Source: Paratinospora sagittata (Eukaryota; Streptophyta; Magnoliopsida; Ranunculales; Menispermaceae). Taken from it: a stretch of DNA of 64,000 nt. The translations under genes were made by a program, and so were the position numbers. The notes under the pieces were generated by a model. It was not told the origin of the DNA, ran no database searches, and saw nothing but the letters and a program-made list of their open reading frames with translations. Numbering within the stretch: the first letter of the stretch is position 1; each line of letters begins with the position of its first letter. Location: positions 34,192,816 through 34,256,815 of the forward strand of contig CM069606.1 in assembly GCA_035771175.1 (NCBI GenBank), given 5' to 3'. This document shows positions 40,529 to 53,462 of the stretch, piece after piece.

Positions 40529-41939
40529 CACCACTTTTTTTTTTTTTTTTTGTATTTTACGAAATCATCTTTTTAAGAAAAGTTTTATATTTTGTAAAAA
40601 CGTCTTCTTGCAAGACATTTTCAAATTAAGTAAACCCTGTATTTTTTTTAACTATCGATTTTTACTGTCTGTTATTTGTTTTAAAAACACCCGATCTCTT
40701 TTTTACTCACCATAAAAAAACCCTTTTCCTCTTCGACAAACCCTTTTCTTCTCCGACTAACACTCCGAAACTTTCGGCCAGCCTTTCCTCTCAGACGAAC
40801 CTTCCTTCCCTTCCATTGGTGAAGTGCAATCCAAGGTACGTGTTTGGATCGCTCGACAAGCCTCCAGAGCAAATTGTCCTCTTCAACAAAAAAAAAAAAT
40901 TGGTGAATACTCCTCTCCAACTAATCTTCTTCGGCGAGTCTTTTTCGTTGGGTAATCTACTCATTAGAGTTCTTTTTCCCTTGTTTTGTAATTATTTTAC
41001 TTTATTTTAATTTTGTAGATCTAGAGGGTTTGCTGGAAATTTTTTTTCTTGTTTGAAAACTTTGAGAAGAATAGACACGTGGAAATGCTTTGTGTGATTT
41101 TAAAAGTTAGGCAATGTTTGTTTGTTATCCCAAAACACAGGGAATGCATCATTTTGTATTTTATTTTATTTTGTGAAAAAGGAAAAACTGTATCGAGAAC
41201 TTGAACCAAACCGCAACTCATAGTGTTTAATGATTTGTTTTGTAAGATTTGTGTTGGCAATCTTCTTTTGATAATTTATTTTAGATGTTTTTTTAGCAGT
41301 GTAAATTATTTGTCTTGATTCAAAAGATTTATTTATTAAAAAAAAAGTGGAAACTATGAGTTCTTAGCAATTTTTTTTTTTTTTTTTTTTGGAACTTAGA
41401 AAGCATTTTATTGGATTGTAGAATTTTTATCATAAATTAAGGCAAATTGGCTACTTTTAAGTATTTTTTCAATTGAGTTTATTTTGTCTTTTTACAAGCA
41501 TTATAGTTTTTCTATCGTGGAGTAATTTCTTTTGATGATTTACTTTATCTTTTTTTAGAGCAATGTAAATCATTTGTTTTGATCTGAGTGCTGTTTTTTT
41601 TTTTTTTTTTTTTTTTTGCAACTTTGTGATTTGTTTTTCTCCATTTTGAGTTATTTTTTCCCATTGCAACTTTGTGCTTTGTTCTTATACATGAAAGCTA
41701 ATCTTTTTTTTCATAGATAATATTTTTAATTAGTGCATAGTGAAACTGATTTCTTTTCATAAAAAGTGATTTTTCTACTTTCTTTATTTAAAATGCATAA
41801 TTAAAACTTTATTAAGGCCCTTTACAAAAATAACATATTTTTTTCCAAGAAAAATGATCCTTTTTTGCTTTGAGGCATATAACTTTATTTGTTTCTTTTC
41901 ATGATTTCTTTTCAATATGTCATGTGATTAGGTATTTCA

Positions 41940-43291
41940 ATGGGGGATACACGTGTTACTCTTATTTGTTATATGAATGGATCTATAGTGGATGCACCTA
42001 TTGGGATAATATATAACTGCCCACCGAAGACAACAATTTATGTTTCATATGGGATAAATATTGAGGAGTTAGAGTTGGTCATATGTGATGCACTATCAAT
42101 CAATCGATAAACATCAAAGTTGAGTATTATTTATCGATATCCAATGGTTGGACTAATGGAGACAATATATTTTACCCCATTTCCCATCTCTATTAATGAT
42201 CATGTTGCCTCACAACTTAATGCACCCATAACCATTGAATTGTTTATCAACGTCATTCCCATGCAACATGAATACATGAATGAGATGAGCAACTCGTCTG
42301 AGGATAATCGTTCCACCATACCTGAAGAAAATGATATAGAGTCAGAGGAATCACTAGAAAAGTGAGAATGATGATGATGAATAGTGATTTAGCAAGTAAT
42401 AGAGATCTCGATTGGAAGAGTATGACCACCTTAAATGCAGTTGAGCTTTCTATTCAAAATAATGAATTACCATGCATTGATCCTATGAATGAAGATGTTG
42501 ATGATGTTGATAGTGCATCTGAGGAAGAACACGTTTGCGAAGAAGAAGACATTGGTGAGGAAGAAAACACTGGCGATGGTGATGATGACGTTTCTAAGTA
42601 TGTCATGTCTTCTCTGATGTTTACTAAATTAAATTATGAAGCAATTGGTAGGATGGATGATGGGACTTATCATATACATTCTACGGCATGGAGTGACACT
42701 GATGAGTTGTATAAAGGTCTAAAGTTTGATAATAAGGCCGATTTGCAATATGCAATGAAGAGGCATTCCATACGAATGCATCAACAATTTATAGTTGTGG
42801 AGTTGAGGCCATCTCTTTGGGTTATTAAGTGTAAAAAAATGGGTCAAGTGGAAACCATGTGCAATGAGGCACAAGGGGCAAAGTTGGTTTGAAGTCACAC
42901 AGTACACAAGCCCTCTTACTTGTGTGTTTCCACGGGTATCTCAAGATCATGCACAATTGGATTTTACGTTGATTATGCGTGAGATCCAAAATATAGTTCA
43001 CACAGACCCTTCTATTTCGATTGGGGCACTACATCAAATTATAAAAGATACGTATTGTTATGATGTCCATTATTGAAAAATGTGGAACGCAAAGAGAAAT
43101 GCAATTGTAAACGTGTTTGGTGACTGGGAAGAATCTTATGCGATGTAACCTAGGTGGATGGCGATGCTTAAACATACAAATCCAAGAACAAAAATTAAAT
43201 GGGAAACAATTGGAATTGCAAAAATTGGTGAAGTACTCTTTTATCGTGTTTTTTGGGCATTCAAACTAGCTATTGATGGATTTGCCTACTG
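41940..43291 (+). pseudogene. MULE transposase N-terminal part (MuDR type)
   Basis: ATG at 41940 opens MGDTRVTLICYMNGSIV, the N-terminal module of plant MuDR transposases, with a stop TAA at 42107-42109 and continuation in frame (LSIIYRYPMVG). A frameshift at ~42362 leads to an acidic stretch (EEEHVCEEEDIGEEEN), then the MuDR-type DNA-binding region (LKFDNKADLQYAMKRHSIR, VVELRPSLWVIKC). A further shift leads to TSPLTCVFPRVSQDHAQLDF and FKLAIDGFAYC. In intact transposases this last motif opens the catalytic DDE domain. Here the sequence changes at once to PMD, so the catalytic core is deleted. Confidence 0.85.
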
Positions 43292-46200
43292 CTTGTTGAT
43301 GGACTCCCAATGTAACACCTCCGAAATTGAAACAACTAGATAATACATCATAAATGACATAAAGTAACAATGTTTGCATGAACACCCAACTCAATATGAA
43401 ACGAGATCTAAGGATGGAGGTTTCTCGAATTAAGCCCAATGAAATGTCTAATTAAGTGCCCAACGAAGTACCTAGCGAAGTGCCCGACAAATGCCCAAAA
43501 AAGTGCTCGTGCCCAAGCACGTGCCCAGGCAAGTTTTGGGTTTTTCTATAAATAGGTTGAGGTGGCACCATTTGGAGGGCAAACGTCCAACCCTACGCCT
43601 CCCCCGTGATGTTTGGAGCGCCAAGACGCTGTCTGCGGCCCTTGGGACCTAGCGTTGCTTCGAAATACTGTCCACGGTTCTTGGGAGCCCAACGATGCTC
43701 CGAGATGAATGATGTGTCGAAATGGTGTCTGCGACACCTAGAGTCCAACAATGAGCTGAGATGTTGTCTGCGGCGCCTGGAGACCCACGATGCACCAAGA
43801 TGTGGTTTGCAAAATGCAAGATCCAACGATGTGTCGAAATGTTGTCTGAGTCAGGGCAAAGGAAAGCTCTGGGAACAATGCTCGTAGAATTGTTGCATTG
43901 ATGGACGTAGTGCATTCTCGCGAAGCGGCAACAAGATTTACGAGGTGGGGATGAAGGCATAGGTTTGCGTACCTTTTTACTTAATGATAATCATAGCATT
44001 GCATTAATCATGTTCATGACACCATGCAACTTTACTCCATGCATTGGCATACTAAAAATGTATATATTTTAAGGGGGTGGCTCCATGCATTCTCTTTCTA
44101 AGGCTAGTGGGACCCTCTGTGACAATAGGTTAAGCCCCTTGCTTGTGGACTTGTAGTTGTCTTACACTCAATGATTTCAAGGGAACCGTCACTCTGTGAT
44201 ACAAGGTTGAGCCTTTTGCTTGCGGGACCTATAGCAGCATTGCGCTCGGTCCCGTAATATCAAAGGGGAACCATCACATGATGATACTAAGTATGCGGTG
44301 CACTCCGTTGTTACGTATAAACTTATATTACATGATTGTATTGTATTGTTGTGGTTTGATGTGCTTGATCTCTATACTGCCATTATTATCTTTTTGTAAA
44401 CTATGCGTTTAACTTGCTAGATCCACTGAGTTGTTGAGCTCACCCCGTTGATATTTTTCCTCATGCTCTTAGACGTTGCATACTAGAGCGAGAGTCGTCA
44501 GAGCTATATTTGAAGGAGGCGCACAAAGAGCAAGACATCAATGTAGATCTAGGTGTTGTAGATGTATTTTCGTTGTGTACTCGTGTATGTATAATAATGT
44601 ACCATTTGTACTTGTGCCCTCCTTAATTAAAGGAGGATAAATAAAGGATCTATGTTGATGTCCATAATTGTTCGCACTCTGGTTCTATGATTTGTTGCGT
44701 ATTATTTTGAGGACAGAATGGGATGTGACACCCAATCACTAGCACGATGAAACAAGATTAGACAGAAGTTTGTATGAATCTATTGAGATTTACACTTGGA
44801 CCCGATGTTAGGGTAGGTTCCCGATTGCAATTGAAAAGTTTATCTAGAAGATTTAACTCATTGCCCATCGATGCAAATGAAGTTGCTATTCAGAGATATG
44901 CCCGTTCATACATTATGCAATTGATAGGAGGGTGTTTATTTACATACAACTCAAATGGATTAGTTCATATGATGCGTTTTTGTTAAGACTTGAATAAAAC
45001 TGGGAGATATGCGTGGGGGTTACATGCTTGGCTTGGCTTTATGTGTCGCGTTACTCTTATTAATGCACATGATATTAGTAGAGCATTTGTGCTACTTCAA
45101 AAATGGGCTTGGGATATATTTTCTTTCATCGCACTGAGTTGATTGAATAAGTTTTGCCTAGCAAGAATTAATACCATTGGTTTGTCTCAAGCCCCCTTAG
45201 GAATAAGGTAACTAATATCATTTCATGCAGTACTTTTGTTATTTCATTTTCACATTTTATACGCATGAATTATATAATATTTAATTTTGTTGCAAATGGA
45301 GGGATGCATTGTCAGCCACAGATTTAACTACTCATGTTTTGGTAGAGTATCGAGTGATGCTTGATACACTTTCGTTTGACCAAGTAAAAAATAAATATTA
45401 TTATATCTCATAGTGTTTATTTTAACATTGGATGGTTTTGGTATTAACCATTTGTACAAAATAGGTGATTTGGCAGCCATATACTGCTAGTATTATGGAA
45501 AAAATGTTTGTGTATTGTGTCAATGGACAACAAATTTGGCGAATAATAGCTCTGTTGATATGTTTTCACATTGTTGAATGGCATCGACCATATCAAGTTA
45601 CATGCCAATTTAGAATACGTCAAGTGGTGCCTGAGTCGTGTGACACAGAGCCACATCTTCACAAAATAGATTTGAGAGGGAGAATTGACTATGATTGGAG
45701 AGTTGAGCACCATACATATATAGCTTCATGGTCACATCATCGCAATCACATTGTAGGTGGCGATAAGGATTCCACTACCATGGGGGTAGATGACCTATAC
45801 ATGACATGGTATCATGAAGTCGTTTTATCAGTCAAGATGGAACATTACAGGAGTATATGGTAATTTTTTTTACTACATTAGTATTTTCTAAATTATCTTT
45901 TTTTCTTATGCATTAACCCTCATTTATGTTCAACGGTTGTATTTCATTTATATGTGCAGTTGAACAGTTTACAACAGATTCATGACATGGCTACCTTAAA
46001 TCCTAGTGTCTCAATTATACCAAAAATACAGTCGATTTGTGAGAATATCGTGTCATTAGTACACGAATATTGACGATTGCATATCGCGAGACATAAAGAT
46101 GCAGACATGTTTACTATACCTGCTCCAAATTCAAATGAGGCACATGCACCAAATACAGAGTTCAAGCAACCCTCTACTTCAGCTAATCCATTTCACTCAC

Positions 46201-46640
46201 CTACTACACCCTCAGATTGGGTTGCTACCTTTGGCGACGATGGATCTTCCTCAACAATGATTGCAAATATGGATGGTACGCTTGAAGCTATCAAGCCCAT
46301 TGTGGTGGATAGAGGTCGTGGGTGAGGTCGACATGGAGGTCGAGGACATGAAGGTAGAGGGCGTGGAGGTATTGGGCGTGTAGTGAGCGGACGTGGGCAT
46401 CAACGTGATGTTAGTAAAGTTGAAAAAGATGTGGTTAGACACGCACCTGATGCACCACCAGATTTTGTTGACCATGGAGGTAGATGATGTGGAGCGAATG
46501 GACGTGGGCATCGACGTGATGTCAATAGAATTGAAAATGTTACACACTTACCTGATGCACAACCAAATTCTATTAACCATGGAGGTAAAGGGCGTGGAGG
46601 TAGAGGACGCATAATGAAAGGGACTTGGGAATCCACATGA
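43292..46640 (+). pseudogene. Plant mobile domain (PMD) gene inside the MULE
   Basis: The reading starts LVDGLPIT before the solo LTR (43292-43310) and resumes after it at 44736 (TSTMKQD, then TAG where W is expected, then VCMNLLRF and VRVGSRLQLKSLSRRFNSLP). Further PMD landmarks are RSYIMQLIGGCLFTYNSNGL, LLQKWAWDIF, VLVEYRVMLDTLSFDQ, IWQPYTASI, ICFHIVEWHRPYQV, EPHLHKIDLRGR, TYIASWSHHR and DDLYMTWY. Probable introns are 45384-45464 and 45860-45959 (GT-AG), with a third near 45208-45300. The C-terminus is RGG-like (GRGRHGGRGHEGRGRGG). The PMD family is related to MAIN/MAIL and phosphatase-7-long-form-like proteins and is often transposon-borne. Stops make this copy a pseudogene. Confidence 0.85.
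43311..44730 (+). mobile_element. Solo LTR (1420 bp) inside the PMD gene
   Basis: Ends TGTAACACCT and GGGATGTGACA, with a perfect 5-bp duplication CCCAA on both sides (43306-43310, 44731-44735). A TATA box CTATAAATAG lies at 43546. No internal domain or partner LTR is present. Coding frames on both strands near 43546-43960 come from degenerate ~50-bp repeats containing CGATG and GCG/CGC words and are not genes. The PMD frame is restored when the LTR and one CCCAA are ignored. Confidence 0.88.
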
Positions 46641-47349
46641 TGTTAGTAGAATTGAAGAAGATGTCGAATATGTTCATACAGATTGAAGAGCTCCTACATG
46701 TGGCACTTAAGCCACCACATCGGATATGTGACTTTTTTTGGACTTTGATATGTATTTTGAGAACTTTTATTATGTATAAACTGATGGATGAAGTACTTTA
46801 CATGTGACTTTTTTGGACTTTGTAAGTATATACTTTACAATTTAATAATGATCTTGATAAGTTTGCTTAAAATACCGTAGGTTGAATGTATGAATACTAT
46901 TTATTGTACAGGTGATAACTCTAAATGGTATGAAATGTTGTATTCATTGCAGGTTTGTGACACATTTTTAGAAATTATGACTTTGGAATCTTAGTTTAAC
47001 AGAAAAAGTGTTTTAACAATACATTTTTAGCGTTTTTACTGTAGCAGAAAACATGTTCTACGAATACATTTTTTGTGCTGATAAAAGAAATTTTGAAAAT
47101 ACATTTTCCATTAGAAAAGAAACGCTAAAAACGTTCACAAGATACGTTTTCTGTAAAATTGTGAATTGCTTCTCAACTAAAAAAACATATTCTTGTAAGA
47201 TACAAAATGTCTTTTGGTAATACGTTTTATAACTTTTAAATTTTATTAAGTATTTACATCGAAAACGTGTTTTCGGAAGACCTTTTTGTTAAATTTAAAA
47301 TGTGTTTTTTAATTACATTTTCAAATAAGACAAAAATAAAAATATCAGT

Positions 47350-47468
47350 GTCGTCCACGCTAGCGCCAGCGTGGAGGCCGCTGACCAAAAAGACACTAGG
47401 ACTGAAAATAAGTTTGGAGGCACCCTATTTCGCAAAAAAAAAAAAAAAATTTGTCATATACACTATTT
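47350..47468 (-). repeat. Right TIR of the MULE
   Basis: Reverse complement of the left TIR. Ends in CACTATTT, next to the hAT MITE that inserted at the border. Confidence 0.88.
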
Positions 47469-47472
47469 ATGT

Positions 47473-47890
47473 TAAGGGTGTCGACGGTTCGGTTTGGATC
47501 GGTTTAATGCTCAAACCTAAACCAAACCAAATATAATCGGTTTCGGTTCGATTTAGCTTAATTGGCTTATTTCGAATTACCAAACCAAACCTAACATAAT
47601 CTGTTTAGTTAGGTTTGGGTTGATCATTTTGAAGTTTTATATGTGCATACATTAAATAAATTAAAATAATCAATTATATATGTATGTATATAAGGTAATT
47701 TTAACTTTTTTAATGCATATTAAAAAACTTGAAAACTATCTTTACTATATAAAAATAATTATATAATTTTTTAATGAGAATGTTTATATCATAAAAGAAT
47801 CCTAGACATTAAAAATAAATATTAATAGTTTTAATTTTAGAATCAGTTCGGTTCAATTTCGCAGTTTGAACCAATCTATTGACGCCCCTA
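47473..47890. mobile_element. hAT-type MITE at the MULE right end
   Basis: Ends TAAGGGTGTCGA and TTGACGCCCCTA are inverted repeats of hAT type. The 8-bp flanks ATTTATGT (47465-47472) and ATTTTTGT (47891-47898) match at 7 of 8. Subterminal GGTTCGGTTTGG/CCAAACC tracts and an AT core are typical. It landed at the last bases of the MULE TIR. Confidence 0.82.
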
Positions 47891-47945
47891 ATTTTTGTCA
47901 TTTTCCCTGATAAATAAGGGTTGGGCTTCAAATTGTGAACACTTA

Positions 47946-48397
47946 GGGCCCATTTGGTGCGCGAGAAAAGATAAGATTATTTTTATGGGATTGAATAAGA
48001 TTGGATAGAATAAGATATGATAAAATTAAAAATAGATTAATCTTGTGTTTGGTGGTGGTGTTTGAGATTGAAACAAAAAAATAATTAAATCTTTTTTAAT
48101 TATATTATATTAAAAAAAAACAAAACCCAAATTTATGGGTTGCAGGTTTTGCGTTTGCTGCAAAACCTGAATCAAAAAAAAAATTGCAACAATGGAAGAA
48201 GAAGAAAATGAATGGCAAAAAAAAAAAATCAGCGTTGGATAAAATAATCCCGACATTTTGGTTGAGATTATTTTATCCCGTAACAGGGGGATAAATTGGT
48301 GGGTGAGATAACTTTTTATCTCGTCCATTACCCCCAAACGCAGGATAGGGACTAAAAATATCCCTATCCTATCCTATTCGGGAAGCCAAACAGGCCC
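47946..48397. mobile_element. Tourist-like (PIF/Harbinger) MITE
   Basis: Ends GGGCCCATTTGGTGCGCG and CCAAACAGGCCC are inverted repeats flanked by TTA (47943-47945, 48398-48400). Internal ATAAGAT/ATTATTTTATCCC words are mirrored, a common pattern in this group. No coding potential. Confidence 0.82.
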
Positions 48398-48400
48398 TTA

Positions 48401-51400
48401 TTATTTAAGAGAAACCTTGAAAGCAACAACAAACAGTTGAACAGGTAAAAAAACTTTTACATGGCAGGGTTTAGGTTGGCCCTAGGTGGGTTGTTGAGAG
48501 GAGCTTGTGCATGAAGGCAAACATGTATAAGAATATTTTACTCAAAGCAAATAATTTGGTCATAGTCAAATGAATGTCTATTACAATTGGTGTCAAAGCA
48601 ACTCTTACATAATATTGTGTGACAATGATATTGTTTGGCCCTTTAAGGAACACTACTACCAATGTATGAAGAAATTGATGTTGTGTCCGTCCTTTATTTT
48701 GCCTTTGATACCCGGTTCAGCTATACTAAAAATGATGCATTAGAGTTTTGTTGTTACCGTCTCCACTCACACCCACATACAAGCTCAAAAGAATTAGAAG
48801 GAAATAATAAAGATTAAGATCAATGTTGATCTTCAACGCAAGATCCTTCTTATTGTAAGAGAAGGATATATAGATATTCTCTTGTAGACATTCCAACATC
48901 TTACTACCGGATGATTGCGAATGATGCACAAGTAGATAAAATGATTAAAAGAATATAAAGGCGAATGAACTTAAACTCAAGATCCTTCTCATTGACAACA
49001 ACAAACACATATTAAGATTTTGAAATATTCAATGATGAAGTAGAATAGGGAGAATGACCGATTTTCCCAATATTATTGTAGTCCAAAGATGATAGGATGC
49101 TAGAGATTGTATTGCGTCTCAACACCCTAATCAATTTAGCATTATTTACAGGGTTTAATTCTTCTTTTATCTTTCCAAAAGTTGTTTGAGGATGAAAAGT
49201 ATCTTCACATGGTTGAGTACCCCAAAGCTTATTATGGAGATTATAAGGAAAAGTTTGAGGTTTTACTTTCTTCTGCTTTAATTGATAGTAGAAATTATAA
49301 GATGACTACAACACACATTAGAATTCAAACTTTTATTATCTAGCACTTTATGAATTGAATCCAGTCACACATAAACATATAATTTAAGGCAATATAGGAG
49401 TATTGGCCCCATTTGGAAGAGCTTTTTTTGGAGCAAAAGTATTTTTGGAGGTATTTGACGACATCTAATGTGTAACACTTTTAGAGTTGTTTGACAACTT
49501 CTAGTTAAACTGTGGTGAAAAAAAGAAGTTTTCTACTTTAAAAGAAAATGGGTGGGACTAGTTTTTCCCAAAAGCGCTTTTGCTCAAAGCTCTTCTCAAA
49601 AAAATGTTTTTTGCAAAAGTTGTATCAAATGATAAGTTCATAAAAATGTGTATTTTTACCCCAAAAAAAAATATTTTTGGTTAGAAAAATTAGGAAAAGG
49701 TTAAAAATAGTTAATAAAAATAAGAAATAGGGCAAAATAGAGTTTTTATAATTTTTAGGTTATTTTAGGTATTTTTAGTTAAGTCTTTAGTAAATTAGAA
49801 TTAAGACTTATAAGAAAATTATATAAGTAAAATAAAGAGTCTGGATAGGTTAGTTAAAATCTAAAGTTAGGTTTTAAAAATAAGTTTAAATAAATAAAAA
49901 TAAAATAGGCTAGTTAAGTTGAGTCATAAGTTCATTATAATGTTAGTTTACGTAGGGAGTTGTTTAAGCTAAGTTTCATCCTAGTATTTGAGATTCATAT
50001 AGAAATAGGTCTTATAGATGTTTGTAGGATCTTTAAATTTATCTGCATAGTTATACACTTTCATTTAGGTTGACGTAGTGACATTAGGGTTTTTAAAGCT
50101 AATTTTCTTTCGATTAGGGTTTTAGGCTAGTCGGACCCACATAAAATTGTAAAACTTAATAACAAAGGTCTCAAACTTGTTTTGATGATTCTAATAGTTG
50201 TTTTCTAGTGTTTTGATTCTTATTTTCAGGTTCTCATAGGCTGGAGATGTTCGAGATGCTTGATTGAACTGAGGCTATAGAGATTTGCTTCGGCTGAGAT
50301 ACACTGGATCTTAACTGGGGAAAAATGGTTCTTCTCAGAGTTTTCACTAGTCACATCATATATCAATAGAAAGATCTTGAAGAGACCTTTCCAACAAGCA
50401 CAAAATCACTTCATTCCGAGTTTGTTTGGTCTAGTTAAAGATTGTTCTAGTGTTTGCCCAGCTATCAAATGAGTGACGAAGCTTTGATCCAAAATTATTT
50501 AGAGTACTTTCCAGCATGTTTGAAGTCCAATTAGAAACCCCGAGATGAGGACAAATGTCAAATGATTAAAGAAGCTCAAAAGAGTGAAGATTGGATAAAT
50601 ATAAAGAATTAGAGGATTGAATCAAATTCATAGAAATCAAATCCCATTTTTTTATGTTAACCCTAATAGAAGTTGGCTTAAACTTGTTTTCTTTGGCTTG
50701 AAAAGCCTATAAATAGACCCCTAGCAGATGTTTAGGTTAGTTTATATTTGTGTTTTATAGCTTTGAAGATAAGGAGGGAAGATAGTGACAATCTCCGATC
50801 TTAGTGCTTTTAGCTTGAAAGTTTTATTTTTTTAAAATAAAGTTCTTTGTTATTTATTTAGTTTCTTTCTTTCAATTTTTGTTCTCCTTTTTTTATTACT
50901 TGCTTTCCATTTATTTGTTTTATTTGCAAACCTCGTCCTAAATTCTATTATTATTATTATTATTATGTTCATCTTTAGTTTTTTTTAATTGATGCATTGT
51001 TTAATTTTATGTTTTAAAATAGTTAACTTTTAATTTCTTTGGACTTGGATTAATCTATTTTAAGCTAATTAAATTTCAAGATTAGTGTTTCAAAAAATGA
51101 TACCAATTTTTGTGAGTTTGACCTTGTTAACTGCTACAATTGGAGTGTGGTTTACATTGCACAAAAAATGTAATACCCCTGGTTTACATTGCACCATAAA
51201 AGATAATTTTTAATTTATTTTTTACTTTTATATTTTCTGTTTTTCAAGTTTGCCCATCATCTAACATCACTACCCATTTGCACAACATCTTCATGCAATC
51301 TTTATTGGTTTAATTTATTTATATAATTTTATCCTAATAAAATAAATAAAAAGGTAAACATATTAAAATAAAGACAAAAAAAAGAGGTCAATCAAGCACT

Positions 51401-52900
51401 ATATACTACCTGTTATTAGTAAATCTCAAATTAAAATTATAGTTTTATTTTAATTGTTCAGTTGATTAGTTTGATCGTTTTATTTTCTTTTAGTTTTAAT
51501 TCATTTTTTAAATAATTGTTTCAGAAATACCATTACATAATTTTGAAGTTTTTGATAATTTATTATTTTTATTTTTATTAATTAATTTATAATAAACATT
51601 TGATTTTATTAATTACTATAGACTATGTAATATTATAGTATAAATATTTTTATTTTTTAGTTGAACTCACTTTGAAAAAAAGAATTGTTTCATATGCAAC
51701 GATCGTGCAAGTCCACTAATTTTATCTTAATAAAACTAAAATAAAATAAAATGATAAACATGTTAACATAAAGAACAAAAACAATGAATTTAGAAGCAAG
51801 TTATTTTTTTCACTTTAAAAATATTTAAATAATTTAATTTTTTAAATAAAAAAATTGAAATTTTTATTCTTTTATTTTTAAAAATTTTAACTATTATTTT
51901 AATTATTTAAAATTTTATTCTTTTAATATGATAGTAAGGTTAAAAAGGAAAGTTTTTTCTCTTAATAAGGTTAAAAAAACATGCGAGTAAGGTTAAAAGG
52001 GAAAGTCTTTCTCTTAATTTGATAGGTTTAAAAAAAAAGGTTAAAAAGGAAAGGACTGAGGTTGGTTAAAAAAAAAAAAGGAAAGGATTGAAGTAGGTGC
52101 GGAGAGAAACTCTTGGATATAAATGTTATTTTTAAAAAAGTAATATCCAAAGAAGTAATTATATAGTAGGTTATTTCAATAATAATAAAATATATATTTT
52201 AATTGGTGTGAAGAGGAAGAGTGGTTGGTGTACGGAGTCGCTCCCCTATGATTGTCTTGTAAGTTTGCAAGTATTTTTCACGACACCAAACATAACTATT
52301 GAGGTAAAATTGTTTTGATTAAAGTTTGTGTTATAACTATTAGTTATTGCTTGTATATCTTCATATGTTGCATGTGAATTTTACTATTAATTTGATAATA
52401 ATTCATAATTTCATGATTTTATTGCCATAGAAATAATGGTGTAAAAGCTCAAATGAACAAAGGAAGAATTGAAAATTAACTTAAAAGATGAAAATAAGAA
52501 TATGAAAAAAGTATTGAAAAAAGTTAGATTAATGAAATTTCTATATTACTTTTTGTATAACAAAACTTATATTTTAAAACTAAAAATAACAATAAGAATT
52601 TTTAGAATATTTTTGAATGAACAACAAATGTGAATACAATGTGAATTTAGTGCTTCGTTGACATTATAGTACCTAGTATGTGGCTATGTGCACATGACTT
52701 TTTAAAATTTATTTTTTAATTAAAATAAAATTTTATTTAGAAATAAAAAATGGTTGAATAGAGTTAAAATATAAGTTTTAAAAAAGAATAAAAAGGTAAA
52801 AACTATATTAAGATGAGCACAAAAATACGAAATATAAAAGGGAGAGTGAAAGTTATTTAACTATTTCAATTACAGTTTTGACCTTATAACTAATTTAGAA
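48401..52900. other. AT-rich intergenic region without recognised genes
   Basis: No long open frame, RNA gene or bordered element. Minor items are mirrored GAGCTTTTTTTGGAGCAAAAG / CTTTTGCTCAAAGCTC words at 49415-49600 (possible decayed MITE); a promoter-like CCTATAAATAGACCCC at ~50706-50721, followed by a pyrimidine-rich leader that could be an old LTR; an (ATT)n run near 50945-50965; and AGGTTAAAAAGGAAAG near-repeats at 51950-52090. Confidence 0.5.
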
Positions 52901-52902
52901 AA

Positions 52903-53027
52903 AAAAGCCCCTAAGGGGTTTTGGCTCGATGGTAAGGAGCGAGGACGAAAGACACTGATTGAGGCAGATGTTTGAAGTTCGATTCCTATCCGCAAGCTTA
53001 AAAATTTTTGTCGTCTCCCAGAGCCTA
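52903..53027 (+). mobile_element. SINE-like tRNA-derived unit, 5' part
   Basis: GGTTTTGGCTCGATGGTAAGG resembles a pol III A box and AGTTCGATTCC a B box, ~45 bp apart as in tRNA-derived SINEs. The sequence resumes after the gypsy insertion at 56088 (ACGTGGATTTCAGATTGAG) and ends in an A-rich tail near 56150. No TSD found. Confidence 0.55.
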
Positions 53028-53462
53028 TGTAACACCCCGTAAATTTAATTAACTACATATGTTGAAGTACACGTATATCGAAATATATAAGACACGTATT
53101 TTATACGTAAAAGCTAAATATACGCTTTAAAATACACGTATGTTATACGTAGAAGCCAAATATACGTGTGTGTGATTGAGGGTACGAAGAAAAACGAATA
53201 AAAAGATAAAATAAAAGCAAATAATGAACAGTACTTGCATAGTAAGATATTGTTCATCAAATAGAATTACGAATAGTATTGAATAGTAAGTTTACTGTTC
53301 ATCAAATAGTATATGAATAAAAAAATAAATAAAATACTATCTAAATGAACCGACGTTTCCAGAGAGGGAAAGAAGAGAAGAAGCAGAGAAGAGAAGAAGC
53401 AGAGAAGAGAAGAAGAAGAAGAAAAAGAAGAACGTGTGATTTTCGTCAAATTCTGCTTCGTG
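53028..53462 (+). repeat. Truncated 5' LTR of the gypsy element
   Basis: Aligns with 53858-54297 of the 3' LTR at high identity, through the ACACGTAT repeats and the GAAGAAGCAGAGAAGAG tract, then breaks at ~53462 and joins pol. Confidence 0.88.

Larger units (their letters stand above)
40412..47468 (+). mobile_element. Mutator-like element (MULE) with PMD gene
   Basis: Long terminal inverted repeats at 40412-40528 and ~47350-47468 share AATAGTGTATATGACA, a poly-T block, AATAGGGTGCCTCC, TTATTTTCAGTC and GTGTCTTTTTGGTCA. Inside on + lie a MuDR-type transposase N-terminus (from 41940) and a plant mobile domain gene (to ~46640), interrupted by a solo LTR (43311-44730). The DDE catalytic core is absent, so the element is not autonomous. 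A 9-bp duplication could not be found; the right border has been hit by a hAT MITE. Confidence 0.88.

Noticed and set aside
43546..43960. Overlapping open frames on both strands with repeated Cys/Arg-rich words
   Set aside because: They lie wholly inside the solo LTR and arise from degenerate ~50-bp repeats; both strands are open because of composition.
46251..46636. Minus-strand Thr/Ser/Pro-rich frames
   Set aside because: Shadow of the RGG-like C-terminus of the PMD gene on +.
40412..47468. A 9-bp target duplication for the MULE
   Set aside because: Sequences at 40403-40411 and right of the TIR (with or without the hAT MITE) do not match at 8-10 bp.
52903..53027. A genuine tRNA gene
   Set aside because: Box-like words are present but no cloverleaf with an acceptor stem can be folded, and the sequence continues into a SINE-like tail.
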